Shown piece after piece: positions 12,172-23,074 of a stretch of DNA of 64,000 nt. Source of the DNA: Chlorocebus sabaeus (taxonomy: Eukaryota; Chordata; Mammalia; Primates; Cercopithecidae); contig NC_132915.1 of the NCBI RefSeq assembly GCF_047675955.1, forward strand, positions 14,255,766-14,319,765. The letters run 5' to 3'. The first letter of the stretch is position 1. Every line of letters begins with the position of its first letter. Position numbers and translations under genes: made by a program. Under the pieces are notes generated by a model, which made no database searches, was not told the DNA's origin, and saw only the letters and a list, made by a program, of their open reading frames with translations.

Positions 12172-12235
12172 AAGGGAAGCATATCACTGAGATGGTGATA
12201 TGCTTCCCTTAAAAATTACTTATTAAGTAATTTTT
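12172..12235. repeat. two adjacent perfect hairpins
   Basis: Hairpin 1 has arms aagggaagcatatcac (12172-12187) and gtgatatgcttccctt (12195-12210), perfect over 16 bp with a 7 nt loop. Hairpin 2 follows immediately: arms aaaaattactta (12211-12222) and taagtaattttt (12224-12235), perfect over 12 bp with a 1 nt loop. Confidence 0.95.
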
Positions 12236-12539
12236 TTTAAAAGGAGGCCAAAGGAGTATATATTTTGATGTATCCAGATGTGATCCATAATAGGTGCAAA
12301 CAGGGAAAACTGTAGGAGTTAAAACTTGGAGGGTCCATTTCTATTCTAGTTGTAACCCAAAATTGGTAAACGTGTAGTCTTTATTGTTCTTGCTTGGAAA
12401 TTGAATAAAAAATTTTTTCGAGCCAGATTTAACATCACAGTGATGGACAATTAACTTACAATAAGGTTCTGATTAAAGATATTTTGGAAAATTTTATTAT
12501 TTTGGGTTGTTGGATCCTTGAATCTACCCCTTGCACCAA

Positions 12540-12810
12540 AATCCCAGGCCTATTCATCTTCCAAAGCCTTCTGATATGTAGTTAGACCTGGGACATCTTC
12601 TCAAATTTCCTTGAGGCTCTTCATTGTTCTCTTCTCTGTGCTAGTTCACATTTTCATTGTTGCATTTTCCACAGGGTAATATTTGGTTAAATCTCTTTCC
12701 TCCTCTCTAGGCTAATAAGGGCTCTCCTAGTATGTCTGCATCCCCAGGAACTGGCTAGGGCTGGCACTTTCTCAGCACTTAGTTAATATTTGTTGTATTA
12801 AATCTGTTAC
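12540..12810 (+). mobile_element. possible L2 3'-end remnant
   Basis: Text ending 'agcacttagttaatatttgttgtatt' resembles the L2 3' end, preceded by degenerate L2-like sequence. Weak call. Confidence 0.35.
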
Positions 12811-13600
12811 TACTGTAGCATTTGAAGTTCACTAACTCTAGCAGTATCTTGGAGATCTGTTATTTCATCCCACTTATGGCTTCAGAAGGCTTTTTAGCAG
12901 ATATCTAAGATGAGGAAAAAGTGGTTCATATTAAAATAAAATTTCCCACAAGTAGAGAGAAATGTAATGGTAAAGTCTTAAGCTCTTTCTTATTCTATGA
13001 GATAGGTTGTTTTAGGGGGAGGGAAGGGAGGTGGTAAACTCTTAGTTTTTAGGAACAGGAGAAATATGAGAAATGCTTTTAACAAAGCCTGCCTGATTCA
13101 CTTTGGAAGGTGGCTTTTCAGTGGCTTTTTATAATCTATTGCTAGTGGTATTTTTCCCACACAGGATTGTGACTACTGGCATAAATTTTACTTCTTGATA
13201 ATGATAACTTGGGTGACACCATTAATATTGTCTTCCTTGCTCTGCTGAAAACAAATAGCATGTCAAGTGAGATGAATGGCAGGGGTTATGTGGGAAATAA
13301 TGCTATTTGCCATACAAGCAGTGTTACAAGGATCCTTGCTAACCAAATGCTTAGACGAAACATGCTTACAGCAGCTCATGGGAGAATATTCATAATCAGT
13401 TTATGGCTTCATGTTGATTCCAGATGTCACTGTTAATTCAGGAGTTTAATTTTTCATGTTATTAAACTGAGGTGTAGAGTTGAATATTCAGTCATTGCTA
13501 TCAAAGGACTTAGTGGGGTAAATGTTTGTGTGTGTGCACATTTGAGTTGAAACATTAACTAATGTTCCCTTATGGAAAGGAACAGAATAAGCCCCATTAT
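12811..13600. other. unique sequence left of full-length L1
   Basis: No gene or confident repeat recognised. The open frame at 13209-13436 (75 codons) shows no known domain. Confidence 0.5.
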
Positions 13601-13841
13601 GTTACACATTTTCTTTTTTTAAAAAATTTATTTATTTTTTATTATACTTTAAGTTCTAGGGTACATGTGCACAACGTGCAGGTTTGTTACATATGTATAC
13701 ATATGCCATGTTGGTGTGCTGCACCCATTAACTCATCATTTGCATTAGGTATATCTCCTAATGCTATCCTCCCCTCCTCCCACCCCATGACAGGCCCTGG
13801 TGTGTCATGTTCCGCTTCCTGTGTCCAAGTGTTCTCATTGT

Positions 13842-16800
13842 TCAACTCCCACTTATGAGTGAGAACATGTGGTGTCTGGTTTTTTGTCCTTGCGATAGTT
13901 TGCTGAGAATGATGGTTTCCAGCTTCATCCATGTCCCTACAAAGGACATGAATTCATCCTTTTTTATGGCTGCATAATATTCCATGGTGTATATGTGCCA
14001 CATTTTCTTAATCCAGTCTATTACTGATGGACATTTAGGTTGGTTCTAAGTCTTTGCTATTGTGAATAGTGCCACAATGAACACACATGTGCATATGTCT
14101 TTACAGTAGCATGATTTATAATCCTTTGGGTATATACCCAGTAATAGGATGGCTAGGTCAAATGGTATTTCTAGTTCTAGATCCTTGAGGAATCCCCACA
14201 CTGTCTTCCACAATGGTTGAACTAGTTTACAGTCCCACCAACAGTGTTACTGTGTTCCTATTTCTCCACATCCTCTCCACCACTTGCTGTTTCCTGACTT
14301 TTAATGATTGCCATTCTAACTGGTGTGAGATGGTATCTCATTGTGGTTTTGATTTGCATTTCTCTGATGGCCAGTGATGATGAGCATTTTTTTCGTGTGT
14401 CTGTTGGCTGCATAAATGTCTTCTTTTGAGAAGTGTCTGTTCATATCCTTTGCCCACTTTTTGATGGGGTTGTTTTTTTCTTGTAAGTTTGAGTTCTTTG
14501 TAGATTCTGGATATTAGCCCTTTGTCGAATGGGTAGACTGCAAAAATTTTCTGCCATTCTGTAGGTTGCCTGTTCACTCTGATGGTAGTTTCTTTTGCTG
14601 TGCAGAAGCTCTTTAGTTAATTAGATCCCATTTGTCAATTTTGGCTTTCATTGCCATTGCTTTTGGTGTTTTAGACATGAAGTCCTTGCCCATGCCTATG
14701 TCCTGAATGGTATTGCCTACGTTTTCTTCTAGGGTTTATATGGTTTTAGGTCTAACATTTAAGTCTTTAATCCATCTTGAATTAATTTTTGTATAAGATG
14801 TAAGGAAGGGATCCAGGTTCAGCTTTCTACATATGGCTAGCCAATTTTCCCAGCACCATTTATTAAATAGGGAATCATTTCCCCATTTCTTGTTTTTGTC
14901 AGGTTTTTCAAAGATCAGATGGTTGTAGATGTATGGTATTATTTCTGAGGGTTCTGTTCTGTTCCATTGGTCTATATCTCTGTTTTGGTACCAGTACCAT
15001 GCTGTTTTGGTTACTGTAGCCTTGTAGTATGGTTTGAAGTCAGGTAGTGTGATGCCTTCAGCTTTGTTCTTTTGGCTTAGGATTGTCTTGGAGATGCGGG
15101 CTCTTTTTTGGTTCCATATGAACTTTAAAGTAGTTTTTTCCATTCTGTGAAGACAGTCATTGGTAGCTTGATGGACATGGCATTGAATCTATAAATTACC
15201 TTGGGCAGTATGGTCATTTTCACAATATTGATTCTTCCTATCAATGAGCATGGAATGTTTTTCCATTTGTTTGTGTCCTCTTTTATTTCGTTGAGCAGTG
15301 GTTTGTAGTTCTTCTTGAAGAAATCCTTCACATCCCTTGTAAGTTGGATTCCTAGGTATTTTATTCTCGTTGAAGCAATTGTGAATGGGAGTTCACTCAT
15401 GATTTGACTCTCTGTTTGTCTGTTATTGGTGTATAAGAATGCTTGTGATTTTTGCACATTGATTTTGTATCCTGAGACTTTGCTGAAGTTGCTTATCAGT
15501 TTATGGAGATTTTGGGCTAAGACAATGGGATTTTTTAAATATACAATCATGTCATCTGCAAATAGGGACAATCGGACTTCCTCTTTTTCTAATTGAATAC
15601 CCCTTATTTCTTTCTCCTGCCTGATTGCCCTAGCCAGAACTTCCAACACTATGTTGAATAGGAGTGGTCAGAGAGGGCATCCCTGTCTTGTGCCAGTTTT
15701 CAAAGCGAATGCTTCCAGTTTTTGCCCATTCAGTATGATATTGGCTGTGGGTTTGTCATAAATAGCTCTTATTATTTTGAGATATGTCCCATCAATACCG
15801 AATTCATTGAGAGTTTTTAGCATTAAGGGCTGTTGAATTTTGTCAAAGGCCTTTTCTGAATCTATTGAGATAATCATGTGGTTTTTGTCTTTGGTTCTGT
15901 TTATATGATGGATTACGTTTATTGATTTGCATATGTTGAACCAGCCTTGCATCCCAGGGGTGAAGCCTACTTGATCATGGTGGATAAGCTTTTTGATGTG
16001 CTGCTGGATTCGGTTTGCCAGTTTTTTATTGAGGATTTTTGCATCGATGTTCATCAGGGATATTGGTCTATAACTCTCTTTTTTTGTTGTGTCTCTGCCA
16101 GGCTTTGTTATCAGGATGATGCTGGCCTCATAAAATGAGTTAGGGAGGATTTCCTCTTTTTCTATTGCTTGGAATAGTTTCAGAAGGAATGGTACCAGCT
16201 CCTCCTTGTACCTGTGGTAGAATTTGGCTGTGAATCCGACTGGTCCTTTTTTTGGTTGATAGGCTATTAATTATTGCCTCAATTTCAGAGCCCGTTATTG
16301 GTCTATTCAGGGATTCAACTTCTTCCTGGTTTAGTCTTGGGAGGGTATATGTGTCCAGGAATTTATCCATTTCTTCTAGATTTTCTAGTTTATTTGCATA
16401 GAGGTGTTTTTAGTATTCTCTGATGGTAGTTTGTATCTCTGTGGTATTGGTGGTAATATCCCCTTTATCATTTTTTATTGTGTCTCTTTGATTCTTCTCT
16501 CTTTTCTTCTTTATTAGTCTTGCTAGTGGTTTATCAATTTTGTTGATCTTTTCAAAAAACCAGCTCTTGGATTCATTGATTTTTGTTTTCATTGGTTTCA
16601 AAGAACATCTTTATTTCTGCCTTCATTTTGTTATGTACCCAGTAGTCATTCAGTAGCAGGTTGTTCAGTTTTCATGTAGTTGTGTGATTTTGAGTGAGTT
16701 TCTTAATCCTGAGTTCTAGTTTGATTGCATTGTGGTCTGAGAGACAGTTTGTTATAATTTCTGTTCGTTTACATTTGCTGAAGAGTGCTTTACTTCCAAC

Positions 16801-17418
16801 TATGTGGTCAATTTTGGAATAAGTGTGATGTGGTGCTGAGAAGAATGTATATTCTGTTGATTTGGGGTGGAGAGTTCTGTAGATGTCTATTAGGTCCACT
16901 TGGTGCAGAGCTGAGTTCAATTTCTGGATATCCTTGTTAACTTTCTGTCTCGTTGATCTGTCTGATGTTCATAGTGGGGTGTTCAAGTCTCCCATTATTA
17001 TTGTGTGCGAGTCTAAGTCTCTTTATAGGTCTCTAAGGACTTGCTTTATGAATCTGGGTGCTCCTGTATTGGGTGCATATATATTTAGGATAGTTAGCTC
17101 TTCTTGTTGAATTGATCCCTTTACCATTATGTAATGGCCTTGTCTCTTTTGATCTTTGTTGGTTTAAAGTGTGTTTTATCAGAGACTAAGATTGCAACCC
17201 CTGCCTTTTTTTTGTTTTCCATTTGCTTGGTAGATCTTTCTCCATCCCTTTATTTTGAGCCTATGTATGTCTCTGCATGTGAGATGGGTCTCCTGAATAC
17301 AGCACACTGATGGGTCTTGACCCTTTATCCAATTTGCCAGTCTGTGTCTTTTAATTGGGGCATTTAGCCCATTTACATTTAAGGTTAATATTGTTATGTG
17401 TGAATTTGCTCCTGTCAT
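13842..17418 (-). pseudogene. L1 ORF2 pseudogene (endonuclease + reverse transcriptase)
   Basis: Intact L1 ORF2 encodes an AP-like endonuclease, a reverse transcriptase and a C-terminal Cys-rich region in about 1,275 codons, used for target-primed reverse transcription. Here the start Met and first ~70 endonuclease residues are open (17,418-17,210), then the frame breaks. Later endonuclease text ('SDHNAIKLELR') is at 16,672-16,920. RT pieces are at 16,054-15,125, with the catalytic FADD motif at 15,551-15,562. The span is 3,577 bp against an expected ~3,828. The missing ~250 bp map to one deletion near 16,580-16,590, between the endonuclease and RT. Many stops make it non-functional. Confidence 0.93.
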
Positions 17419-17477
17419 TATGATGTTAGCTGGTCATTTTGCTCATTAGTCGTGCAGTTTCTTCCTAGCATCGATGG

Positions 17478-18492
17478 TCTTTACATTTTGGCATGTTTTT
17501 GCAGTGGCTGGTACCAGTTGTTCCTTTCCATGTTTAGTGCTTCCTTCAGGAACTCTTGCAGGGCAGGCCTGTTGGTGACAAAATCTCTCAGCATTTGCTT
17601 GTCTGTAAAGGATTTTATTTCTCCTTCACTTATGAAACTTAGTTTGACTGGATATGAAATTCTGGGTTTAAAATTCTTTTCTTTAAGAATGTTGAATATT
17701 GGCCCCCACTCTCTTCTGGCTTTTAGAGTTTCTGCCGAGAGATCCGCTGTTAGTTTGATGGGCTTCCCTTTGTGGGAAACCCGACCTTTCTCTCTGGCTC
17801 CCCTTAACATTTTTTCCTTCATTTTAACTTTGGTGAATCTGACAATTATGTGTCTTGGAGTTGCTCTTCTTGAGGAGTATCTTTGTGGCGTTCTCTGTAT
17901 TTCCTGAATTTGAATGTTGGCCTGCTTTGCTAGGTTGGGGAAGTTCTCCTAGATAATATCCTGCAGAGTGTTTTCCAACTTGGTTCCATTCTCCCCATCA
18001 CTTTCAGGTACACCAAACAGATGTAGATTTGGTCTTTTCACACAGTCCCATATTTCTTGGAGGCTTTGTTTGTTTCTTTTTACTTTTCTCTCTAAAGTTC
18101 TCTTCTCACTTCATTTCATTCATTTGATCTTCAGTCACTGATACCCTTTCTTCCAGTTGATCGAATCGGTTACTGAAGCTTATGCATTTGTCACGTAGTT
18201 CTCGTGCCATGGTTTTCAGCTCTATCAGGTCATTTAAGGACTTCTCTATGTTGGTTATTCTAGTTAGTCATTTGTCTAATCTTTTTTCAAGGTTTTTAGC
18301 TTCTTTGCAATGGGTTCGAACTTCCTCCTTTAGCTCGAAGAAGTTTGATTGTCTGAAGTCTTCTCTTAACTCGTCAAAGGAATTCTCCATCCTGCTTTGT
18401 TCTGTTGCTATTGAGGAGCTGTGTTCCTTTGGAGGGGGAGAGGCGTTCTGATTTTTAGAATTTTCAGCTGTTCTGCTCTGTTTTTTCCCCAT
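17478..18492 (-). pseudogene. L1 ORF1 pseudogene (RNA-binding chaperone)
   Basis: ORF1 normally encodes a ~338-residue trimeric RNA-binding protein with an N-terminal coiled coil, an RRM and a C-terminal domain. The start is visible at 18,492 (MGKKQSRTAENSK...) and the C-terminal domain is open at 17,822-17,481 ('TADLSAETLKARREWGPIF'). The total span is close to intact length, but the middle has stops and a frameshift, including a stop after about 74 codons at 18,268. Confidence 0.93.
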
Positions 18493-19520
18493 CTTTGTGG
18501 TTTTATCTATCTTTGGTCTTTGATGATGGTGACGTACAGATGGGGTTTTGGTGTGGATGTCCTTTCTGTTTGTTAGTTTTCCTTCTAACAGTCAAGACCC
18601 TCAGCTGCAGATCTGTTGGAGTTTGCTGGAGGTCCACTCCAGACCCTGTTTGCCTGGGTATCCACAATGGAGGCTGCAGAACAGCGAATATTGCTGAACA
18701 TCAGATGTTGCTGCCTGATCGTTCCTCTGGAAGCTTCGTCTCAGAGGGGCACCCGGCCATGTGGGGTGTTAGTCTGCCCCTACTGGGGGGTGCCTCCCAG
18801 TTAGGCTACTTGGGGTTCAGCGACCCACTTGAGGAGGCAGTCTGTCCATTCTCAGATCTCAAACTCTGTGCTGGGAAAACCACTACTCTTTTCAAAGCTG
18901 TCAGACAGGGACATTTAAGTCTGCAGAGGCTTCTGCTGCCTTTTGTTTGGCTATGCCCTGCCCCGAGAGGTAGAGTCTACAGAGGCAGTCAGGCCTCCTT
19001 GAGCTGCTGTGGGCTCCACCCAGTTCGAGCTTCCTGGCCGCTTTGTTTACCTACTCAAGCCTCAGCAATGGCTGGCACCCCTCCCCCAGCCTCGCTGCTG
19101 CCTTGCAGTCCGATCTCAGACTGCTGTGCTAGCAATGAGGGAGGCTCGGTGGGCGTGGGACCCTCCAAGCCAGGCGTGGGATATAATCTCCTGGAGTGCC
19201 GTTTACTAAGACTGTTGGAGAAGCACAGTATTAGGGTGGGAGTGACCCTATTTTCCAGGTGCCGTCTGTCACAGCTTCCCTTGGCTAGGAAAGGGAATTC
19301 CCTGACCACTTGCACTTCCCAGGTGAGGCGATGCCTTGCCCTGCTTTGGCTCACACTCGGTGGGCTACGCCCACTCTCCTGCACCCACTGTCCGACAAGT
19401 CCCAGTGAGATGAACCCGGTACCTCAGTTGAAAATGCAGAAATCACCCGTCTTCTGTGTCGCTCACGCTGGGAGCTGTAGACTGGAGCTGTTCCTATTCA
19501 GCCATCTTGGAACTGCCCCC
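18493..19520. promoter_or_regulatory. L1PA 5'UTR with sense and antisense promoter regions
   Basis: The 5'UTR of the full-length L1 normally carries an internal Pol II promoter for L1 (here minus strand) and an antisense promoter (here plus strand, directed rightward out of the element). The YY1-type core at the element's first bases is kept (ccatctt near 19,502-19,508). About 129 bp at roughly 18,624-18,752 correspond to the segment containing the ZNF93 repressor target in older L1PA families. Activity in this copy is not shown by sequence. Confidence 0.75.
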
Positions 19521-19529
19521 CACATTTAG
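18495..19529 (+). other. extended L1 ORF0-like antisense frame (344 codons)
   Basis: An open frame of 344 codons runs antisense across the entire L1 5'UTR and ends with a TAG at 19,527-19,529, just beyond the element. From the internal Met at 19,068 it reads MAGTPPPASLLPCSPISDCC..., which is recognisably the primate L1 ORF0 frame, so 153 codons remain from the ORF0 start. ORF0 is a short antisense product described from L1 5'UTRs; whether this copy is expressed is unknown. No cellular domain is seen. Confidence 0.7.
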
Positions 19530-19616
19530 TTTGTGATCTTACATTGAAATCTTTAATCTATCTTAAATTCATTTTTGTGTGTGGTGAAAGGTACCTCCTG
19601 TCATTTTAAAAACATA
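19527..19616. repeat. second copy of a 90 bp segment from 11,308-11,397
   Basis: The 90 bp directly right of the L1 5' end align without gaps to 11,308-11,397 with about 12 differences. The shared stretch crosses the junction between L1-derived text and non-L1 'acctcctgtcattttaaa', so it is more than two copies of one L1 family. Confidence 0.85.
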
Positions 19617-21383
19617 AACTGAATACATAAACTGATGTGATGGGCTGGGGAAGAACTTGGCTATTTGAATGAGGGACACCTAGAGTGCCATCTCTGGGAA
19701 AGTATATCTTGCTTTGCTGCCTGCTGGCTACCAAATGTAGCTTCCAAGGAGCTATGGAGGCCCTGGTGGTCAAGTCCTAGGTGATTGTAATGTGGACAGC
19801 TTGGAAGAGATGCTTGGTGACAGTCATCCTTGGTGACTTCTCAGCATCATGAGTAGGCAAAGTAGGTTTTTATAGCTCCATTAATCTCAAATTTCAAAAT
19901 TGTGCCTCTGGGTGGAATTTAGTGAATATATTCATAGGATATTACTCTTGTGTTTAATATAAATTTTGTCAACATAAATAAATATGTTCTTGAGCAAGGA
20001 GGTATTAATTCTCTGCTGCAGGATAGTTCATTAATATATTGTATTACATATTAATGATATATCATAGTAAATGTATTACATATACATAGTATATGTATAT
20101 AGATACATAATGTATATGTATGTATGATATACAACATATACATTAATACATTAGAATCTTATAAAATAGCTCTTTTTTTCCCTTAACTTTTTTGAAGGTG
20201 TTTAAGAATCATTGACCTGGAAGAGAATTTCGAATTATTTTGGTTAAATTCACCTAATTTTTACAGATAAGCAATCTTCATGTGTGTGCATATATGTATG
20301 TGAATGACACAGTACATTAGTGACTGAATGGGTGTTGGAACTTGGGTCTTCAGATGTTTTGTCTAACATTCTTTCTACTACTTCACACTAACCTGTTCCT
20401 TCTTTGCCCTTCTCTGGTTGACCTGAGTCATGTCTGGGTCACGGGAATCCTGGAAACAAACACTTAGTGATTCCAGACGGTAATTTCTCTCTGTTGCCGA
20501 AGTGGGGAATCAGTGCAGGTTGTACCAGAAACCCAAGAGGCTTGACAGGAAAGCCAGCTTTAGATGTGAGACATGATGTGTCTCTTGTTCAGAATTTAAT
20601 GACCAGAAGAACTTAAATACTTGCAAATTATTTTTCTCGGTTTTAATGAAATCACTTAATTTAATTAAGTGCTATGCAGCAGGAAAGAACGATGCACTGT
20701 TTATAGATCTCTCATCTCCTTAAGATCAAAAATGGACTGGAAAATCAGTCATGTGCTTGCTAAATTATTTACGAATTACTCTGAGGTCTAATGAGATGGA
20801 TGCTTGTGTTGAAGACAAACCAGCTGATTTTCCACATCAAATTACTGAAGGGCATTTCAACATCAGAATTATTGACTATAAGTACATGGAATTCTACACA
20901 CCAGTGAGCCAATGGCATGAGCATAACTCAGGTTTGTTGTCTGTATGGTCTTTCCCAGCCCCTCTGGTGTGGAATTTCGACTGGGTTCATCTGTCTGGTG
21001 TTGTCTCTAAGAGAGTTTATTAGTGAAAGGCCCAAATAGAGCTATCATCAGTATTTGTTTCTCTGGCTGAGGCCTTTGGGACAGAATTATGATAGACCTC
21101 CAGGACACATGGAAGCTAAGGCATTGACATGTTTTTATTTAATATCCACAGAAGTGGACTTTCTATTATGTTTTCCTTTTTGATTATCACACTGTATGTA
21201 TCTCTAGACTGATATGTCTATAAGATGGAGTGTTTCTCTATACTGTTTCCTTTTACAACTTCTTTGATTTTACTAGAATGTGGATAATATTGCCTAAGTT
21301 GGCATCATTTCTCTTTTGGTAGATTTGATACTCCTACATGTCTAATCATTGATATTTCATACCTCTTTAAAACTGGCAACACA
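19617..21383. other. unique sequence with AT-rich patch
   Basis: No gene recognised. The open frame at 20,751-21,023 (90 codons) has no known domain. The AT-rich repeat at 20,027-20,157 is listed separately. Confidence 0.5.
20027..20157. repeat. AT-rich (ATATGT)n-like low-complexity tract
   Basis: Degenerate TATA/ATGTAT repeats over about 130 bp with many self-complementary stretches. Confidence 0.85.
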
Positions 21384-21686
21384 GGCTGGGCACAGTGGCT
21401 CACGCCTGTAATCCCAGCACTTTGGGAGGCCGAGGTGGGTGGATCACTTGAGGCCATGAGCTTGAGACCAGCCTGGCCAACATGGCGACACCCTGTCTCT
21501 ACTAAAAATAGAAAATTTAGCCAGGTGTGATGGCATGGACCTGTAATTCCAGCTACTCAGGAGGCTGAGGCACGAGAATGGCTTGAGCCTGAGAGGTGGA
21601 GGTTACAGTGAGCTGAGATCATGCCACCACACTCCAGCCTGGGTGACAGAGTGAGACCCTGCCACACACACAAAAAGAAAAAAATT
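21384..21686 (+). mobile_element. AluS-like SINE, full length
   Basis: Complete sense Alu starting 'ggctgggcacagtggctcac', with a (CA)n/A-rich tail. Target duplication not clear. Confidence 0.95.
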
Positions 21687-22230
21687 GACAGTACATTTGG
21701 AAAGTAGCCATGTCTATGTAGAACTCACAATCTGTCTTCCCCGTCTCTTGCCACATTTCCCCTTAATTAATGGTGGAATTTGATAACTTAGAAAAATTCC
21801 AGTACATATGTTGTATTCTATATATTGGCAAGGAATATTATTTAGAAACATGCTCAAATGTGTGCCCCAGACTTCTGTAAGATCCCTCATGGCTAGTGTG
21901 GAAACACATAATGAACACTTGATCTGAATAAACTCTTTAAAGAGATTGATAAAGGATGTCAGAGGGAAGATTTGCATTGACTATTTAGTTGGCCTTTACA
22001 TGTATTCTTTTAAGGAATAAACACCTATCCTTAAGCTCTGAAATTTTTGTCAGAAATTTCCTTTCTTAGAAGAATTGAGCCAATTCTCTTTAGTGACTCA
22101 GAAGGCCTATTGTGTATATATCCTTAGAATCAGAAGCTTTTCTTGAAACACCTTTCTCATGGCCCATGGGGGAGTGTGCAGGCTCAGAACATGCCCTTGG
22201 ATCCCTTATAACTAACACATTTTTCTTTTT
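21687..22230. other. unique sequence
   Basis: No gene recognised. Text at about 22,145-22,210 resembles 23,205-23,270 at low identity (see findings). Confidence 0.5.
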
Positions 22231-22233
22231 CTT

Positions 22234-22502
22234 TTGCTTTTTTTTTTTTTGAGATAAGATCTTGCTCTGTCACCCAGGCTGGAGTGCAGTGATATGATCA
22301 CAGTCTACTGCAGTGTCAACTTCTTGGGCTCAAGTGATCCTCCCACCTCAGCCTCTTGGGTAGCTAGGACTACAGGTGCATACCACCATGCCCAGTTAAT
22401 TTTTCTAAGTTTTTGTAGTGATGGGGTCCCAGTATGTTGCCCAGGCTGGTCTCAAACTCCTGGTCTCAAGCGATACTCCCATCTTGGCCTCTCAAAGTGC
22501 CA
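22234..22502 (-). mobile_element. AluJ-like SINE, 5'-truncated
   Basis: Antisense Alu beginning with a T-run. It ends after 'cctctcaaagtgc' near 22,500, so the element's first ~40 bases are missing. Confidence 0.9.
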
Positions 22503-22686
22503 TATCCTCTCACTGTCCATGGTGCCACAAGTTACATTTGTATCAGATAAGGTTTTAGTTGCAGACATTATAATCCACAATAGCTCATTTAAACACACTA
22601 GGATATAATCAGTGGTGTAGATAGCTGGCCACCTCACTGGCGGGATGGAAAATGTAGATCCTGAGCTGAGCTCCCGAGAATGACTC

Positions 22687-23069
22687 TGTATTAGTTCATT
22701 CTCACACTACTATAAAGAGCTACCTGAAACTGAGTAATTTATGAAGAAGAGAGGTTAAATTGACTCACAGTTCTGCAGGCTCTACAGGAAGCATGGTTAC
22801 AGAGGCCTCAGGAAACTTACAATCATGGCAGAAGGGCAAAGGGGAAGCAAACACCTTCACATGGCAGAGTAGGAGGAAAAGAGCAAAGGGGGAAGCGCTA
22901 CACAATTTAAAAACAACCAGATCTTGGGAGAACTCATTCACTGTCACAAGAACAGCAAGGACAAAGTCTGCCCCCATGATTCAATCACCTTTCACCAGAT
23001 CCCTCCTCCAACACGTGGGATTACAATTCAAATGAGATTTGTGTGGGGACATAGAGCCAAACCATATCA
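22687..23069 (-). mobile_element. solo MST-type LTR (ERVL-MaLR)
   Basis: A 383 bp antisense LTR. The plus strand opens with 'tgtattagttcattctcaca' and closes 'gccaaaccatatca', the reverse complement of the family ends. A perfect 5 bp target duplication, gactc, lies at 22,682-22,686 and 23,070-23,074. There is no internal viral sequence next to it, so it is a solo LTR. MaLR LTRs can carry promoter activity; nothing here shows use. Confidence 0.92.
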
Positions 23070-23074
23070 GACTC

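Larger units (their letters stand above)
13612..19520 (-). mobile_element. near-full-length L1PA-type LINE-1 (inactive)
   Basis: Antisense L1 of about 5.9 kb. In element order (right to left on the plus strand) it has a 5'UTR (about 19,520-18,493), ORF1 (18,492 to about 17,478), ORF2 (17,418 to 13,842), a 3'UTR and a tail (13,633-13,612). Both ORFs carry stops and frameshifts, and ORF2 lacks about 250 bp. The ~1.03 kb 5'UTR keeps the ~129 bp segment lost in L1PA3 and younger elements, so it belongs to L1PA4-L1PA7 or near. The only candidate target duplication is the 7 bp cacattt at 13605-13611 and 19521-19527. Confidence 0.93.

Noticed and set aside
15125..16054. Reverse-transcriptase frames with FADD motif as a possible defence or retron RT
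   Set aside because: The residues are those of mammalian L1 ORF2 and lie in order with L1 ORF1 and 5'UTR; it is a LINE pseudogene.
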